From contig NZ_UWOE01000001.1 of the NCBI RefSeq assembly GCF_900604355.1, positions 1,860,001 through 1,924,000 on the forward strand: a DNA stretch of 64,000 bases, written 5' to 3'. The notes beneath the pieces were generated by a model. It saw only the letters and a list, made by a program, of their open reading frames with translations, made no database searches and was not told where the DNA came from. Origin of the DNA: Luxibacter massiliensis. Its GTDB lineage: Bacteria > Bacillota > Clostridia > Lachnospirales > Lachnospiraceae. Numbering within the stretch: position 1 is the first letter of the stretch; each line of letters starts with the position of its first letter. The position numbers were made by a program, and so were the translations under genes. Below, piece after piece: positions 1 to 8,738 of this stretch.

Positions 1-979
1 CACCGCCTTTTATTTTTATGTTGCTCAGCGCTTCAGGGTTTTCGTCTTTGTAAAGCTGGCATTTTCCGAAACCATAGTTGAGCAGTGCCGTGGCATCCCT
101 AAACCGTGCTTTTGAATCTTCTGCGGCCATGATAACAGAAATCATTTCAATATCGTTCTTTTTCGCTGTTGCAGACACGCAGAATTTAGCCAAACCCGTA
201 GACCCAGTCTTCAAACCTGTTGCGTATTCATATTGGCGGACGAGCTTGTTTGTGTTTGTAAGTCCAAATTCTGTAGTACCTTTTTTGGTTGTATGCGTAA
301 TATTCTCCATCCATATCATACAATAATCGTGTATCTGTGGGTATTTCGTAATCAGCTCCCTTGACATCAGGGCAATATCTCTGGCAGTGGTCACATGTCC
401 GTCCACGTCCAGTCCATTGCAATTGACAAAGTTTGTGTTCTCCATCCCCAGTCCCTTTGCCCTCTCATTCATCTGCCTGACAAATTCTTCCTCACTTCCA
501 GATATGTATTCTGCCATGGCCACACAGGCGTCGTTGGCGCTGGCCACGGAAATGCATTTTAGCATTGTATCCACGCTCTGGGTTTCCCCCGGCTCTAAGA
601 ATACCTGGGAACCGCCCATGGAGGCAGCATATTCTGATGTAGTCACCTCATCTTCCGCCTTTATTTTCCCTTCCGCCAATGCGTCAAATATAAGCAGCAT
701 GGTCATCACCTTTGTGACACTGGCCGGTGGGCGGGGTGTATCCGCATCTTTTTCATAGATAACTTCCCCGGTAGATGCTTCCATCAATATAGCGGACGGG
801 GCGCTGACCTCTGGGCCTGCATTTTGGGCAGGGGCCCCCTCCTCACCGGCCGTCTCAGCATTCTCACCCTGTGCGGCCTCCTCCGTATCTTCATAGACAA
901 TATACTCTTTCGCCGGCATTGCATACACGTTTTGCACACACAGCAATGCACTTAAAAATACTGCCAGAAATTTTTTCAT
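1..979 (-). CDS. D-alanyl-D-alanine carboxypeptidase (penicillin-binding protein 5/DacF type), C-terminus cut by window edge
   Basis: Serine DD-carboxypeptidase that trims the terminal D-Ala of peptidoglycan stem peptides outside the membrane. I translated it from ATG at 979 after the ribosome site GAGGGAG. Residues 1-20 form a signal peptide, followed by an acidic, Ala/Glu-rich linker to about residue 58. All three penicillin-binding motifs are present: SVTK at 87-90 (nucleophile Ser87), SAN at 147-149 and KTGS at 257-260. About 326 codons lie in the window and the 3' end runs off position 1, so the C-terminal domain and membrane anchor are not visible. Sporulation-specific DacB/DacF and vegetative DacA cannot be separated without the missing end, so I give no symbol. 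Confidence 0.9.
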   Translation of the reverse strand, partial: MKKFLAVFLSALLCVQNVYAMPAKEYIVYEDTEEAAQGENAETAGEEGAPAQNAGPEVSAPSAILMEASTGEVIYEKDADTPRPPASVTKVMTMLLIFDALAEGKIKAEDEVTTSEYAASMGGSQVFLEPGETQSVDTMLKCISVASANDACVAMAEYISGSEEEFVRQMNERAKGLGMENTNFVNCNGLDVDGHVTTARDIALMSRELITKYPQIHDYCMIWMENITHTTKKGTTEFGLTNTNKLVRQYEYATGLKTGSTGLAKFCVSATAKKNDIEMISVIMAAEDSKARFRDATALLNYGFGKCQLYKDENPEALSNIKIKGG

Positions 980-1048
980 AAAAAACTCCCTCTGCCACAT
1001 TGTCTATTAACAATATAGTAGAAGGAGTATATAAATAGAACCCAAAAC

Positions 1049-2092
1049 TTACGGAATCTTCACTGCATACTTTACCACACCATCCTCCCTGCCTTCAAAA
1101 ATAGTGTATGCCTCAAGAATGTGCTCCAGGGATGTCCTATGAGTAATCATGCATCCTGCATCCAGCCTTCCCTGTGCAATTAACTCCAGAATCTTTCCGC
1201 AATCTGCTGCATCCACGCCTCCAGTTTTAAAGGTCAGGTTCTTTCCATACATATCCGGCAGGGGCAATATCTGAGGTTCCTCATACATAGCCACGATCCC
1301 GACAACAGCATTAGGGCGCGCAATCCTCCATGCCATCTCAAAAGTATCGCTAGTTCCGGCGGCCTCCAGCACAAAATCCGCTCCTCTCTGTCCAGTCATT
1401 TCCCTGACGGCTCTGTCCACATCATCCCTGCATGGATTCAGAGCCAGATCGGCCAGTCCATTTTTTTGTATCAGTTCCAGCCGCCTCTCGTCAATATCAA
1501 TACCTATAATCTTCTTTGGATGATACAGCCCTACACACATCATGGCTGCCATGCCTGCAGGCCCGGCTCCTAATACGGCTACCGTATCTTCTGGCCCAAC
1601 ATCCGACATTTTGGCTGCCCAATATCCAGTAGACAATAAATCCCCTGTGAAAAGCGCAGCCTCATCACTGACACTGTCAGGAATCCTTGTCAGCCCATTA
1701 TCAGCAAAGGGGATCCTGGCAAATTCGGCCTGCCCGCCGTCAATCCTGCACCCTAAGGACCATCCCCCATCTTGATCTGTACAGTTGTTTACATAACCTT
1801 TTTTACAGAAATAACAGTTCCCACAGAAAGATTCCACGTTCACCGCCACACGGTCCCCTGGTTTCACCTTCTTTACCTCAGGCCCCGTCTGTTCCACAAT
1901 ACCCACAAACTCATGCCCCAATATAATATTTTCCTCTGCCCTTGGTACCGCCCCGTGGATTATATGTAGGTCACTGGAACATATTGTAGCCAGAGTCACC
2001 CGTATCACTGCATCGGTATCCTTTAAAATCTCCGGCATCGGGCGCTCCTTTAGTGCTATTTTCCCTCTCCCCTCATAAACAACTGCCTTCAT
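1049..2092 (-). CDS. Zinc-dependent medium-chain alcohol dehydrogenase
   Basis: NAD(P)-dependent medium-chain dehydrogenase/reductase of 347 residues. Catalytic zinc ligands are Cys38 (in TICSSD) and His60-Glu61 (in GHEF). The structural zinc lobe has Cys90, 93, 96 and 104 with canonical spacing. A Rossmann motif GAGPAG lies near residue 170. I chose ATG at 2092 because the upstream GTG (2101) lies inside the ribosome site AGGAGGTG. The structural-zinc lobe sets it apart from the clostridial secondary alcohol dehydrogenase lineage that lacks it. Substrate cannot be told from sequence: alcohol, polyol or threonine-type dehydrogenases all fit. It is downstream of, and probably transcribed with, the FliB-like gene 68 bases away. 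Confidence 0.88.
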   Translation of the reverse strand: MKAVVYEGRGKIALKERPMPEILKDTDAVIRVTLATICSSDLHIIHGAVPRAEENIILGHEFVGIVEQTGPEVKKVKPGDRVAVNVESFCGNCYFCKKGYVNNCTDQDGGWSLGCRIDGGQAEFARIPFADNGLTRIPDSVSDEAALFTGDLLSTGYWAAKMSDVGPEDTVAVLGAGPAGMAAMMCVGLYHPKKIIGIDIDERRLELIQKNGLADLALNPCRDDVDRAVREMTGQRGADFVLEAAGTSDTFEMAWRIARPNAVVGIVAMYEEPQILPLPDMYGKNLTFKTGGVDAADCGKILELIAQGRLDAGCMITHRTSLEHILEAYTIFEGREDGVVKYAVKIP

Positions 2093-2160
2093 CTTCCACA
2101 CCTCCTGCTGTATGACTTTTTGAAATGATTATTTTGAAATGCTGTACTGCGGCTCTATCC

Positions 2161-3345
2161 TCAGATCATTTTCAGCAATGCCTCTATCCCAAATAATTTT
2201 TCATTTCCCAGCAATTCTTCCATCTTTCTCCGGTTAAAATCAGAATGTTCTACTTCCCTGGAATACCTGCATGCAGCCTCTTGGATCTCCACAGCAGAAA
2301 TATCCCCTCCATTCTGAATCCACAGAGCGTCGGCCATTTCTCTTATAAATATAGTATTAAAAAATGAAAATTTTACTTTTCCCCACGCATCTCCATCATA
2401 GACCGCGCCGCAGAAATAAACAGACAAAAAGTAAACCATAAGCTGCTCCCACATGACTTCAAACTGGATCTCATACCCAGCCTTATCCCTATTGCCGCTC
2501 TGTATATAGAATTTTGGCAGTATTCCCTGTATGGCTGCCTCTTTGCCCCACTTATGCCTGGAGAGGACATCCCTTTTCTGCCTCAAATATCTGCGCCAGT
2601 CCTTTCTCAGCACTTCCAGGCAGTCCAGTATAGAAAAGGCATTTTCCATAATCTTCTTATAAACTTGCGGGTTCTGCCCTTCATAACCTGCCATTTGCCC
2701 GGCGAACCATTTCCTTGCTTTTCTCCCCTGATACCGCTTTAGAAGACTGTCTGCCCCAAACAGGGCATTTCTATTCATTCTCTGCTGTAAGTCATGGCCC
2801 AGGGCCAGTACCATGGCCATCCTGACCTTAAAAGGAGTATCCCTTTCCTGCAAAATCTGGTACATAACATCCCTTGTATCCATCAGTTTCGTGAAAAGCA
2901 AGAAATCAAAATTCTCATATTCCCCTTTCTCCTCCCTGGGGATATTCTTTGTCACAAACTTAACACATTCCTTTTCCCTTAAAATCAATTCCGCTGCCCC
3001 AGGGCAGGATAAGGAAAGCGTCACCTCCCGCAGTCCCTCGAATGCTTCAATATGCCTGGGGTACATCCTGCAGGTGCGGCAAAATAAACTTTTCCCCCCT
3101 TCGAGGTAAAGATCGCACAAGTTCTCTTCATTTAAAAAAGCACAGCGTCCTTCATACTGACGAAATACCTGATTCCCCTTATCTATTTCGTTATAAAGCC
3201 TGTTCCTGAGGGTTCCCCCTACTTTCCTATAACGCCTTAATGAGTGTTTATCAATCCCAATCTGCCACCCTGCACAGCATGTATCCGGGCAGCTTCCTGC
3301 CAGGCACTGAAATTTGCTGTAATATTGTGGTACTGTATATTGCAT
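2161..3345 (-). CDS. FliB-like lysine-N-methylase family protein
   Basis: 394-residue protein opening with a cysteine cluster (Cys14, 19, 23, 24) and a second cluster after residue 65 that includes C..C..YP, the pattern of the FliB / YkgJ-type putative metal-cysteine proteins. FliB of Salmonella methylates flagellin lysines. Many Firmicute homologues occur without any flagellar gene nearby, as here, so the real substrate is unknown. The start ATG follows GAGGAGAAATATAT. The family call rests on the cysteine layout and the N-terminal PxYYxxFxC sequence; the biochemical role is an extrapolation. Confidence 0.72.
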   Translation of the reverse strand: MQYTVPQYYSKFQCLAGSCPDTCCAGWQIGIDKHSLRRYRKVGGTLRNRLYNEIDKGNQVFRQYEGRCAFLNEENLCDLYLEGGKSLFCRTCRMYPRHIEAFEGLREVTLSLSCPGAAELILREKECVKFVTKNIPREEKGEYENFDFLLFTKLMDTRDVMYQILQERDTPFKVRMAMVLALGHDLQQRMNRNALFGADSLLKRYQGRKARKWFAGQMAGYEGQNPQVYKKIMENAFSILDCLEVLRKDWRRYLRQKRDVLSRHKWGKEAAIQGILPKFYIQSGNRDKAGYEIQFEVMWEQLMVYFLSVYFCGAVYDGDAWGKVKFSFFNTIFIREMADALWIQNGGDISAVEIQEAACRYSREVEHSDFNRRKMEELLGNEKLFGIEALLKMI

Positions 3346-3414
3346 ATATATTTCTCCTCTATGCCGGCTTTTATATTTTCTCTTTCATTTTCTAAAGTTG
3401 CAGCGCCATTCCCT

Positions 3415-4350
3415 TTACAGACAAAGACGCATTTGAGGGTCTTTGAGAGATTTCATTTTCTTTTTCACAACCTTATCTCCACTACTTAACTGGCTGCACA
3501 AAATCGGCGCGCCCACATCAAAGGCGACCCGGGACCTTGCCAGCAGACTGTCACTATAATTGGCATAGCAATACAGACACCCGTTCCTGCATGTATTATA
3601 GGCGCCAATATCTATACTTTCTGCGCAGCCGCAGTACGCCCGCTGGGATGTATCCTTTTTCACATTGAGCTGGCTGCCAGTCAGCTCTTCGATTAACTTT
3701 TTGTCAATGCAGCAGCCATGTTGGATTCCTGCTGACGCCAAATCTATTTCCTCTGCACAGGTACATATCTCTATGTCATGTGCGGCCCCAATATCCGCCA
3801 ACTGCCCGGCAAATTCTATAAGACTGGGATTTGTAAGCCTCTCTGCATTCAGCAGGCCTGCGTTTGCCTTTGTCCGCCTGTATGGATCCATAAAACTGAT
3901 CATGGCCCTGCGGGTGCTGCCCTCCAGCATCTCTGCCAGTCTTGTAAATGCCTGGATATGGTATGCCTGTGTGTATCTGGAATTAAAAAAGATAGGGTCA
4001 TATCTCCAGATTACCCTCTCGCTCCCAATCCTTTCAGCCAGTTTGGAAAATACTGTGGCAAGGTATTTTTTATCTGCCAGGGCTGGCTCTACATCTTCCT
4101 TGTAACCTGTCAATGTGAATTGAAAATAATACATAAATTCACGCAAAAGTCCCAGCCTTCCCAACATAGGTTCTGGATTCTTAGTCCAGAATACAATTGC
4201 ATCTACTGTTTTTGGAGTAATCTCAATTTCATGAATCTGCCTTATATTAAAAGGGTTGCGCACATATACCCTTTTCTCTTCCAGCCGGTTAAAAAACCAT
4301 TCTGTATAACAGCATGGTATATCTGTCCTTCTGCTCACACTTAGAATCAT
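3415..4350 (-). CDS. DUF1848 family protein with C-terminal cysteine cluster
   Basis: 311 residues. The N-terminus (MILSVSRRTDIP) and the central phrase FWTKNPEPM are hallmarks of the DUF1848 family. Near residues 240-265 lies a set of cysteines, CGC followed by C-x3-CLYCYA, resembling the CxxxCxxC cluster of radical-SAM proteins and suggesting an Fe-S site; this is inference, since no family member is characterised to my knowledge. The ribosome site GGGGGGGACC precedes the ATG. The gene ends 70 bases upstream of the FliB-like gene on the same strand, so a shared transcript is likely. Confidence 0.8.
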   Translation of the reverse strand: MILSVSRRTDIPCCYTEWFFNRLEEKRVYVRNPFNIRQIHEIEITPKTVDAIVFWTKNPEPMLGRLGLLREFMYYFQFTLTGYKEDVEPALADKKYLATVFSKLAERIGSERVIWRYDPIFFNSRYTQAYHIQAFTRLAEMLEGSTRRAMISFMDPYRRTKANAGLLNAERLTNPSLIEFAGQLADIGAAHDIEICTCAEEIDLASAGIQHGCCIDKKLIEELTGSQLNVKKDTSQRAYCGCAESIDIGAYNTCRNGCLYCYANYSDSLLARSRVAFDVGAPILCSQLSSGDKVVKKKMKSLKDPQMRLCL

Positions 4351-4694
4351 CTAGGTCCCCCCCTTTAAAAACATTATAGCATTTCCCTGATTTTCAGTCA
4401 TTCTTTTTCTATTTTGGGATAAAATTTTATTATTTTTTATTCCCGCAGGCAGCGGGCCAAGCGGACATGCTTACATGTCCAGTTAGTTGGCGGCTGCCTC
4501 CAGGAACTAATACCCTGTTGCCTGCATCGGGTCTCTGGCTAATAACCTAAATTTCATCATGGCTGGACAAACTCCAGCCACTTTATAATAATCAGTATGA
4601 ACTTGAGAAACCCGTACATACTAACCTTATGAGGGCCGCAGTTTGCTGACAGGCCGGCTGCGGCCGCAAGATTTCCTGAAAGGAGAATACAATT
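4351..4694. other. Divergent intergenic region with repeat copy and leader hairpin
   Basis: This stretch separates the minus-strand DUF1848 gene from the plus-strand small gene at 4695. It holds one shortened copy of the dispersed repeat (4439-4542) and an 8-bp GC-rich inverted repeat, GGCCGCAG (4634-4641) with CTGCGGCC (4658-4665), in the leader of the small gene. No T-run follows that hairpin, so it does not look like a terminator. I see no clear promoter. Confidence 0.6.
4439..4542 (+). repeat. Dispersed palindromic repeat, copy A (shortened)
   Basis: The 5' domain is intact: GGCAG / CTGCC outer stem, GCCAA / TTGGC middle stem and GACATG-CTTA-CATGTC apical stem. The second domain is reduced to the tail TGCATCGGGTCTCTGGCT. 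It shares these blocks with copies at 8110, 10173 (opposite strand) and 17781. The deletion between the domains suggests decay after spread. Confidence 0.8.
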
Positions 4695-4874
4695 ATGATA
4701 TATAATGAAGAACTTCCCATAGGCTTTACAATGGCCCTTGCCCAGCATTCCGATGCACTGAATTATTTCTCAAAGCTCTCCCGCCCTGAACAACAGGAGA
4801 TTATTGAGAAGGCCAGCCAAAAACACAGCCGGGAAGAAATGAGAAATTATGTAGAAAGCCTGTTCCAGGGCTGA
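4695..4874 (+). CDS. Small conserved hypothetical protein, 59 residues
   Basis: Short gene starting at ATG 4695 after AAAGGAGAATACAATT and ending at TGA 4872-4874. The acidic/basic, helix-prone protein starts MIYNEELPIGFTMALAQ and continues with YFSKLSRPEQQEIIEKA. This has the look of a small soluble protein family I associate with Lachnospiraceae, but I know no function. Support comes from the strong ribosome site, natural codon use and a terminator hairpin directly downstream (4919-4957). No membrane segment or signal peptide is visible. Confidence 0.7.
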   Translation: MIYNEELPIGFTMALAQHSDALNYFSKLSRPEQQEIIEKASQKHSREEMRNYVESLFQG

Positions 4875-4918
4875 TATGCTGACTTTCCATACACAGCCAT
4901 AAAACAATATCAAACGGC

Positions 4919-4957
4919 CTGCCGGAGATATTCATTGCACCTGTATATGTCCGGCAG
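4919..4957 (+). terminator. Rho-independent terminator after the 59-residue gene
   Basis: CTGCCGGA (4919-4926) pairs with TCCGGCAG (4950-4957), followed by the T-rich TATCTTTTCTTGATTTTT. The loop is long (23 bases), so efficiency may be modest. Confidence 0.65.
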
Positions 4958-4966
4958 TATCTTTTC

Positions 4967-4995
4967 TTGATTTTTCCAACTATATATCGTAATAT
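4967..4995 (+). promoter_or_regulatory. Sigma-A-type promoter of the J-domain gene
   Basis: TTGATT (4967-4972), a spacer of exactly 17 bases, then TAATAT (4990-4995). It lies 41 bases before the ATG at 5036. Confidence 0.6.
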
Positions 4996-5035
4996 AAACG
5001 TGGGAATTATGAATAATTAAGATAAGGAGGAGGCA

Positions 5036-5749
5036 ATGGAAACCCGTACATATTATGAAATTCTCGGTGTGTCCAGAGAAGCAACTCTTGAAGAAATAAC
5101 AGCTGCAAAGAATGCCCTGGCAAAAGTATACCATCCTGATGCCAATATGGGCAGTAATATAGATACTACATCATATATGCAGGAAATTTTAGAAGCTTAC
5201 CGCATTCTTTCCGTCCCTGACAAAAGAAAGCAGTATGACCTCCAGCTGTCCGGCGGCACTGAACGGATATTCCGCACTTATACTGTGGAAAACCCTCAGC
5301 CTGGGGAGGAACCTAAGATTTCCTTTGCAACTTACTGGAATGCTGCCTACCGGCTGTATGAACTTGTGGCAGAGGGCGCCAGCCTGATGGATCTGAATAC
5401 CAAAAAAGAAGGACTTCCCGCCAGGCTTTTAAAAAAACTGGGAAGGCGCAGCCGTTATGAAGCAGAAATTACTGAACAGCTGGCCGCCCTTGCCATGAAC
5501 GCCGTGCAGTGTATCACCACACTTAAAATAGCCGATATCCCTATGGATTACTGGCAGCCAGATGCCATGAACTGGGTACTAGTCCGCTGGGGGCAGAAGC
5601 AGAACATGGACTATCACGTATTATTCTCTAAATACGATGCTTACATTGAGCAGAATAAAACAGGAACCGAACGGTTAAAGCTCCACGCACAGAATAGGCA
5701 GTTCCACAACAGCCTTAAGAAGCTCCTAAATTATGCGGCGCAGCCTTAG
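5036..5749 (+). CDS. J-domain (DnaJ-like) protein
   Basis: 237 residues. Residues 4-68 form a J domain with the essential HPD tripeptide at 33-35, so it should stimulate an Hsp70 (DnaK) ATPase. The Gly/Phe region, the zinc-finger domain and the C-terminal substrate domain of true DnaJ are missing, so this is a specialised co-chaperone (class C-like) and not DnaJ itself. The remaining 170 residues are predicted soluble and I do not recognise them. The ribosome site GGAGGAGG is strong. The gene lies 69 bases before murT and may be co-transcribed with it. Confidence 0.85.
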   Translation: METRTYYEILGVSREATLEEITAAKNALAKVYHPDANMGSNIDTTSYMQEILEAYRILSVPDKRKQYDLQLSGGTERIFRTYTVENPQPGEEPKISFATYWNAAYRLYELVAEGASLMDLNTKKEGLPARLLKKLGRRSRYEAEITEQLAALAMNAVQCITTLKIADIPMDYWQPDAMNWVLVRWGQKQNMDYHVLFSKYDAYIEQNKTGTERLKLHAQNRQFHNSLKKLLNYAAQP

Positions 5750-5818
5750 AGCAGATCAGGCCGCCCATTACAGTCCTACATAAATTATATAGAAAAGGAT
5801 AAGAGTTGAAGTAAAATT

Positions 5819-7174
5819 ATGAGACTTAGAAGTATACTTGCCATAAAGTGTGCCAAACTCACAAGCACACTGATCAAAAAACTAAACAGAGGGAGCGGGG
5901 TTACTTTCCCGGGATATGTGGCCCGCCTGATAGATCCCAGGATTCTTTCTACCATGTCCGGCATGGTACGTAAAAAGACTGTCGTCACTATGGGCACCAA
6001 TGGGAAAACTACAACAAACAGTATTATATATCATGCCCTGAAAGCAGAGGGGGAAAAAGTAATCATCAACCGCACAGGCGCCAATATGCTTAACGGAATT
6101 ATTTCTGCCTTTGTGCTGGCCACAGACAGCCGCTGCCGCCTGGACGCTGATTATGCCTGCATTGAGGTGGACGAGATTGCATCTGTGGGCGTGCTGCCCA
6201 GACTTAAGCCGGACTGCGCACTTCTCACAAATATTTCCAGAGATCAGCTGGACCGCTTCGGTGAAGTAGATATTACCTTCAATAAGCTAAAAACCGCCAT
6301 ATCCAGTGTCCCTGATACAGTACTGGCCATAAACTGTGACGATGTACTTTCCTATACACTGGCTCTGGAGAGTGGAAATCCTTTTGTCACCTATGGGATC
6401 AGCGAACAGATTTTCGACGATATTTCCCGTTCAGAAATCAGGGAAAGTATATTCTGCCGTTCCTGCGGCAAAAAACTGGAGTATGATTTCTTCCACTACG
6501 GCCAGCTCGGCATTTATCACTGCCCTTCCTGCGGCTTAGGGCGCCCTGACCCTGACTATACGGCCGAGAATATCCAGCTTCAGGATGGAGTGTATTCTTT
6601 TTTCATGGATGGCATGGACATACATTCTACTGCCCGCACGCCCTACAATATATACAATACATTGTCCGCCTATACGGCCCTTCGCGCGCTGGGGGCGAAT
6701 ACAGGACATTTTAAGTCTATGGCGGAGGCATTTGACTATGGCAATAACCGGGAAAGTATTTTTACTGTGGGCAACGCCTGTATCCAGCTCCACCTTGCTA
6801 AGAATCCGATTGGTTTCCAGCAGAAGATTTCTCTTGTACTAAAAGATACAAAGCCAAAAGATATTATCATCCAGATTAACGACACCTACCAGGATGGGGA
6901 AGATGTCTCCTGGCTCTGGGATGTGGATTTTCAGTATCTGGCTGACGCGCAGTGTAAATCTATTATTACGGCTGGCACCCGCCGCCATGATATGGGGCTC
7001 CGCCTTAAATATGAGGATATTCCCTGTGAATCCACTACAGATTTGCAGGCTTCTGTCACGGGCCTGCTTGCAGGCGGGACAGGCAATCTGTATGTAATCG
7101 TCAACTATTCCGGCCTTTACAGTACAAACCGTATGCTGACAAATCTTCAGGAATCACAGAAAGGAGATGCATAA
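5819..7174 (+). CDS. murT: Lipid II isoglutaminyl synthase, MurT subunit
   Basis: 451-residue Mur-ligase-like ATPase. With GatD it amidates the alpha-carboxyl of D-Glu in lipid II to D-isoglutamine. The P-loop GTNGKTTT lies near residue 60. Four cysteines in two CxxC pairs, CRSCG and CPSCG (around residues 218-239), form the zinc ribbon typical of MurT. The C-terminal third matches DUF1727, which binds GatD. The ribosome site is weak (AAGGAT lies about 20 bases upstream), but the N-terminus fits the family. The gene is followed by gatD with a 2-base gap. Confidence 0.95.
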   Translation: MRLRSILAIKCAKLTSTLIKKLNRGSGVTFPGYVARLIDPRILSTMSGMVRKKTVVTMGTNGKTTTNSIIYHALKAEGEKVIINRTGANMLNGIISAFVLATDSRCRLDADYACIEVDEIASVGVLPRLKPDCALLTNISRDQLDRFGEVDITFNKLKTAISSVPDTVLAINCDDVLSYTLALESGNPFVTYGISEQIFDDISRSEIRESIFCRSCGKKLEYDFFHYGQLGIYHCPSCGLGRPDPDYTAENIQLQDGVYSFFMDGMDIHSTARTPYNIYNTLSAYTALRALGANTGHFKSMAEAFDYGNNRESIFTVGNACIQLHLAKNPIGFQQKISLVLKDTKPKDIIIQINDTYQDGEDVSWLWDVDFQYLADAQCKSIITAGTRRHDMGLRLKYEDIPCESTTDLQASVTGLLAGGTGNLYVIVNYSGLYSTNRMLTNLQESQKGDA

Positions 7175-7176
7175 CT

Positions 7177-7941
7177 ATGGACAGAAAACTGACAATAGGC
7201 CATTTATACCCGGATTTATTAAACCTTTATGGGGACCGGGGAAATATACAGTGTTTCAGGAAACGCCTGGAGTGGCGGGGAATAGAGGCCCAGGTCATCC
7301 CTTTCCTTTCCGGAGATGCCATAGATTTCCATAAATTAGATATTGTACTCTTGGGAGGCGGCTCTGACAGAGAGCAGGAATTGGTCTGCGGGCATCTTCA
7401 GAATATCCGCCGGGATTTCAAAGATTATGTGGAGGACGGCGGTGTTGTCCTGGCCGTATGTGGAGGTTATCAGCTTCTCGGCAAATATTACAGGACAGAC
7501 AGCAAAACCATTGAGGGACTCTCTATTTTAGATATCACAACAGAATGGGAACCCAAACGCCTGATCCGCAATATTGTCCTGAACAGCCCTTTATTTGACA
7601 CACCTGTTGTAGGCTTTGAAAACCACGGTGGCAGGACATATATTGGCAGCCACACCCCCTTCGGAAAAGTTTTTTTTGGCCTGGGGAATACAGGCAAATC
7701 AGGCTATGAAGGGGTAGTCTATAAAAATGTCATTGCCACCTACCTGCACGGCCCCCTCCTTCCTAAAAACCCCCATGTCTGCGATTATCTCCTTAAAAAG
7801 GCCCTGATCCGCAAATATGGACCTGACATCCGCCTAAATCCGCTTCCTGATGAGCTTGAAAAACTTGCAAACAGTTATATTTCCGGCCGTTACAGTGACA
7901 AAAAATATGTATTAAAAGAAACCATTAAAAGATATACTTAA
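7177..7941 (+). CDS. gatD: Lipid II isoglutaminyl synthase, GatD glutamine amidotransferase subunit
   Basis: 254-residue class I glutamine amidotransferase of the CobB/CobQ-like group that feeds ammonia to MurT. The nucleophile is Cys95 in AVCGGYQLLG. The catalytic histidine is in ATYLHGPLL, and the ENHGGRTY phrase is also conserved. The ribosome site AAAGGAGATG overlaps the murT stop, so the two genes are translationally coupled. The operon ends in the strong terminator at 7959. Confidence 0.95.
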   Translation: MDRKLTIGHLYPDLLNLYGDRGNIQCFRKRLEWRGIEAQVIPFLSGDAIDFHKLDIVLLGGGSDREQELVCGHLQNIRRDFKDYVEDGGVVLAVCGGYQLLGKYYRTDSKTIEGLSILDITTEWEPKRLIRNIVLNSPLFDTPVVGFENHGGRTYIGSHTPFGKVFFGLGNTGKSGYEGVVYKNVIATYLHGPLLPKNPHVCDYLLKKALIRKYGPDIRLNPLPDELEKLANSYISGRYSDKKYVLKETIKRYT

Positions 7942-7958
7942 ACTCGTGCCATATGCCC

Positions 7959-7994
7959 GCACAGAACTATCTCCGCAGTTCTGTGCGTTTTTTT
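7959..7994 (+). terminator. Rho-independent terminator of murT-gatD
   Basis: A perfect 10-bp stem, GCACAGAACT (7959-7968) with AGTTCTGTGC (7977-7986), an 8-base loop and the run GTTTTTTT. Confidence 0.93.
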
Positions 7995-8738
7995 ATTTAT
8001 CTCATAAAGCCTGCCGGCCATTTAACATTGAAAGGTACCGGCCATTGGCATGGGCGGTCTACGTCCGGCAGGGGATACCCTCGGGTATAAATTATAACAC
8101 ATACTTTGATTTCCGCGGGCAGCGAGCCAAGCGGACATGTTTACAGTCCATTTGGCGACTGCCGCGAGGGTCTAACCCTCCGATGCCTGCATCACTGCCA
8201 GTTTAATGCCCCGTATACCTGCATCGGGGTCTTTGACTTCAGATGCATTCCTTCCCTGGCTTAAATTAGTACTAGAGTCTAATCAAATTTTTGTGTATAA
8301 TAAAAAAATATTATGGCTTGATTATGTTATCTTATACTGAAATTAATATTCAGTATATCTAGGGGCATAGGTTGGGGGATGTCTTTAGATATACCAAGTA
8401 CAGCGGATCATAAATTTCCACTATATCGGCACAGGGTGACTGCCCGAGTGTAAGATGTCTGCATGAAGCGCAGCGGCAGCTGCGGCCATTGAATACAACA
8501 CAGCAATAGGGCAATCAGGCAAGTTGATATAGCAATGAATTTATATTCGCTGTACGAGCTGGGCACATTCCTGTCCTGCTGCCTATATAGGCCAAGGCAG
8601 TCCTTTGGGGCACGCCTCATGGGGCACATTTGCATCCGCCTGCCTGTATGGGCGTACATTGCGAGGGGGTTCAGGTATACATAGTCGGCATTTCAGACAA
8701 TACAGTCTGGGGAATACAAAAATATTGATTGGAGTGAT
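7995..8738. other. Long gene-free region upstream of the APC permease
   Basis: This 744-base stretch holds repeat copy B (8110-8240) and a small AT-rich palindrome, ATACTGAA (8334-8341) with TTCAGTAT (8349-8356), that could be an operator. About 380 bases of mixed-composition sequence before the permease remain unexplained. I found no convincing coding frame with a ribosome site, no recognisable riboswitch and no clear promoter. It may contain a decayed gene or a long leader. Confidence 0.5.
8110..8240 (+). repeat. Dispersed palindromic repeat, copy B (full length)
   Basis: Domain 1 is a three-level hairpin: GGCAG/CTGCC, GCCAA/TTGGC, then an apical GACATG arm whose partner lost one base. Domain 2 ends in GCATCGGGGTCTTTGACTTC. 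It is almost identical to copy D (17781-17915) and is the inverse complement of copy C (10173-10303). Confidence 0.88.
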
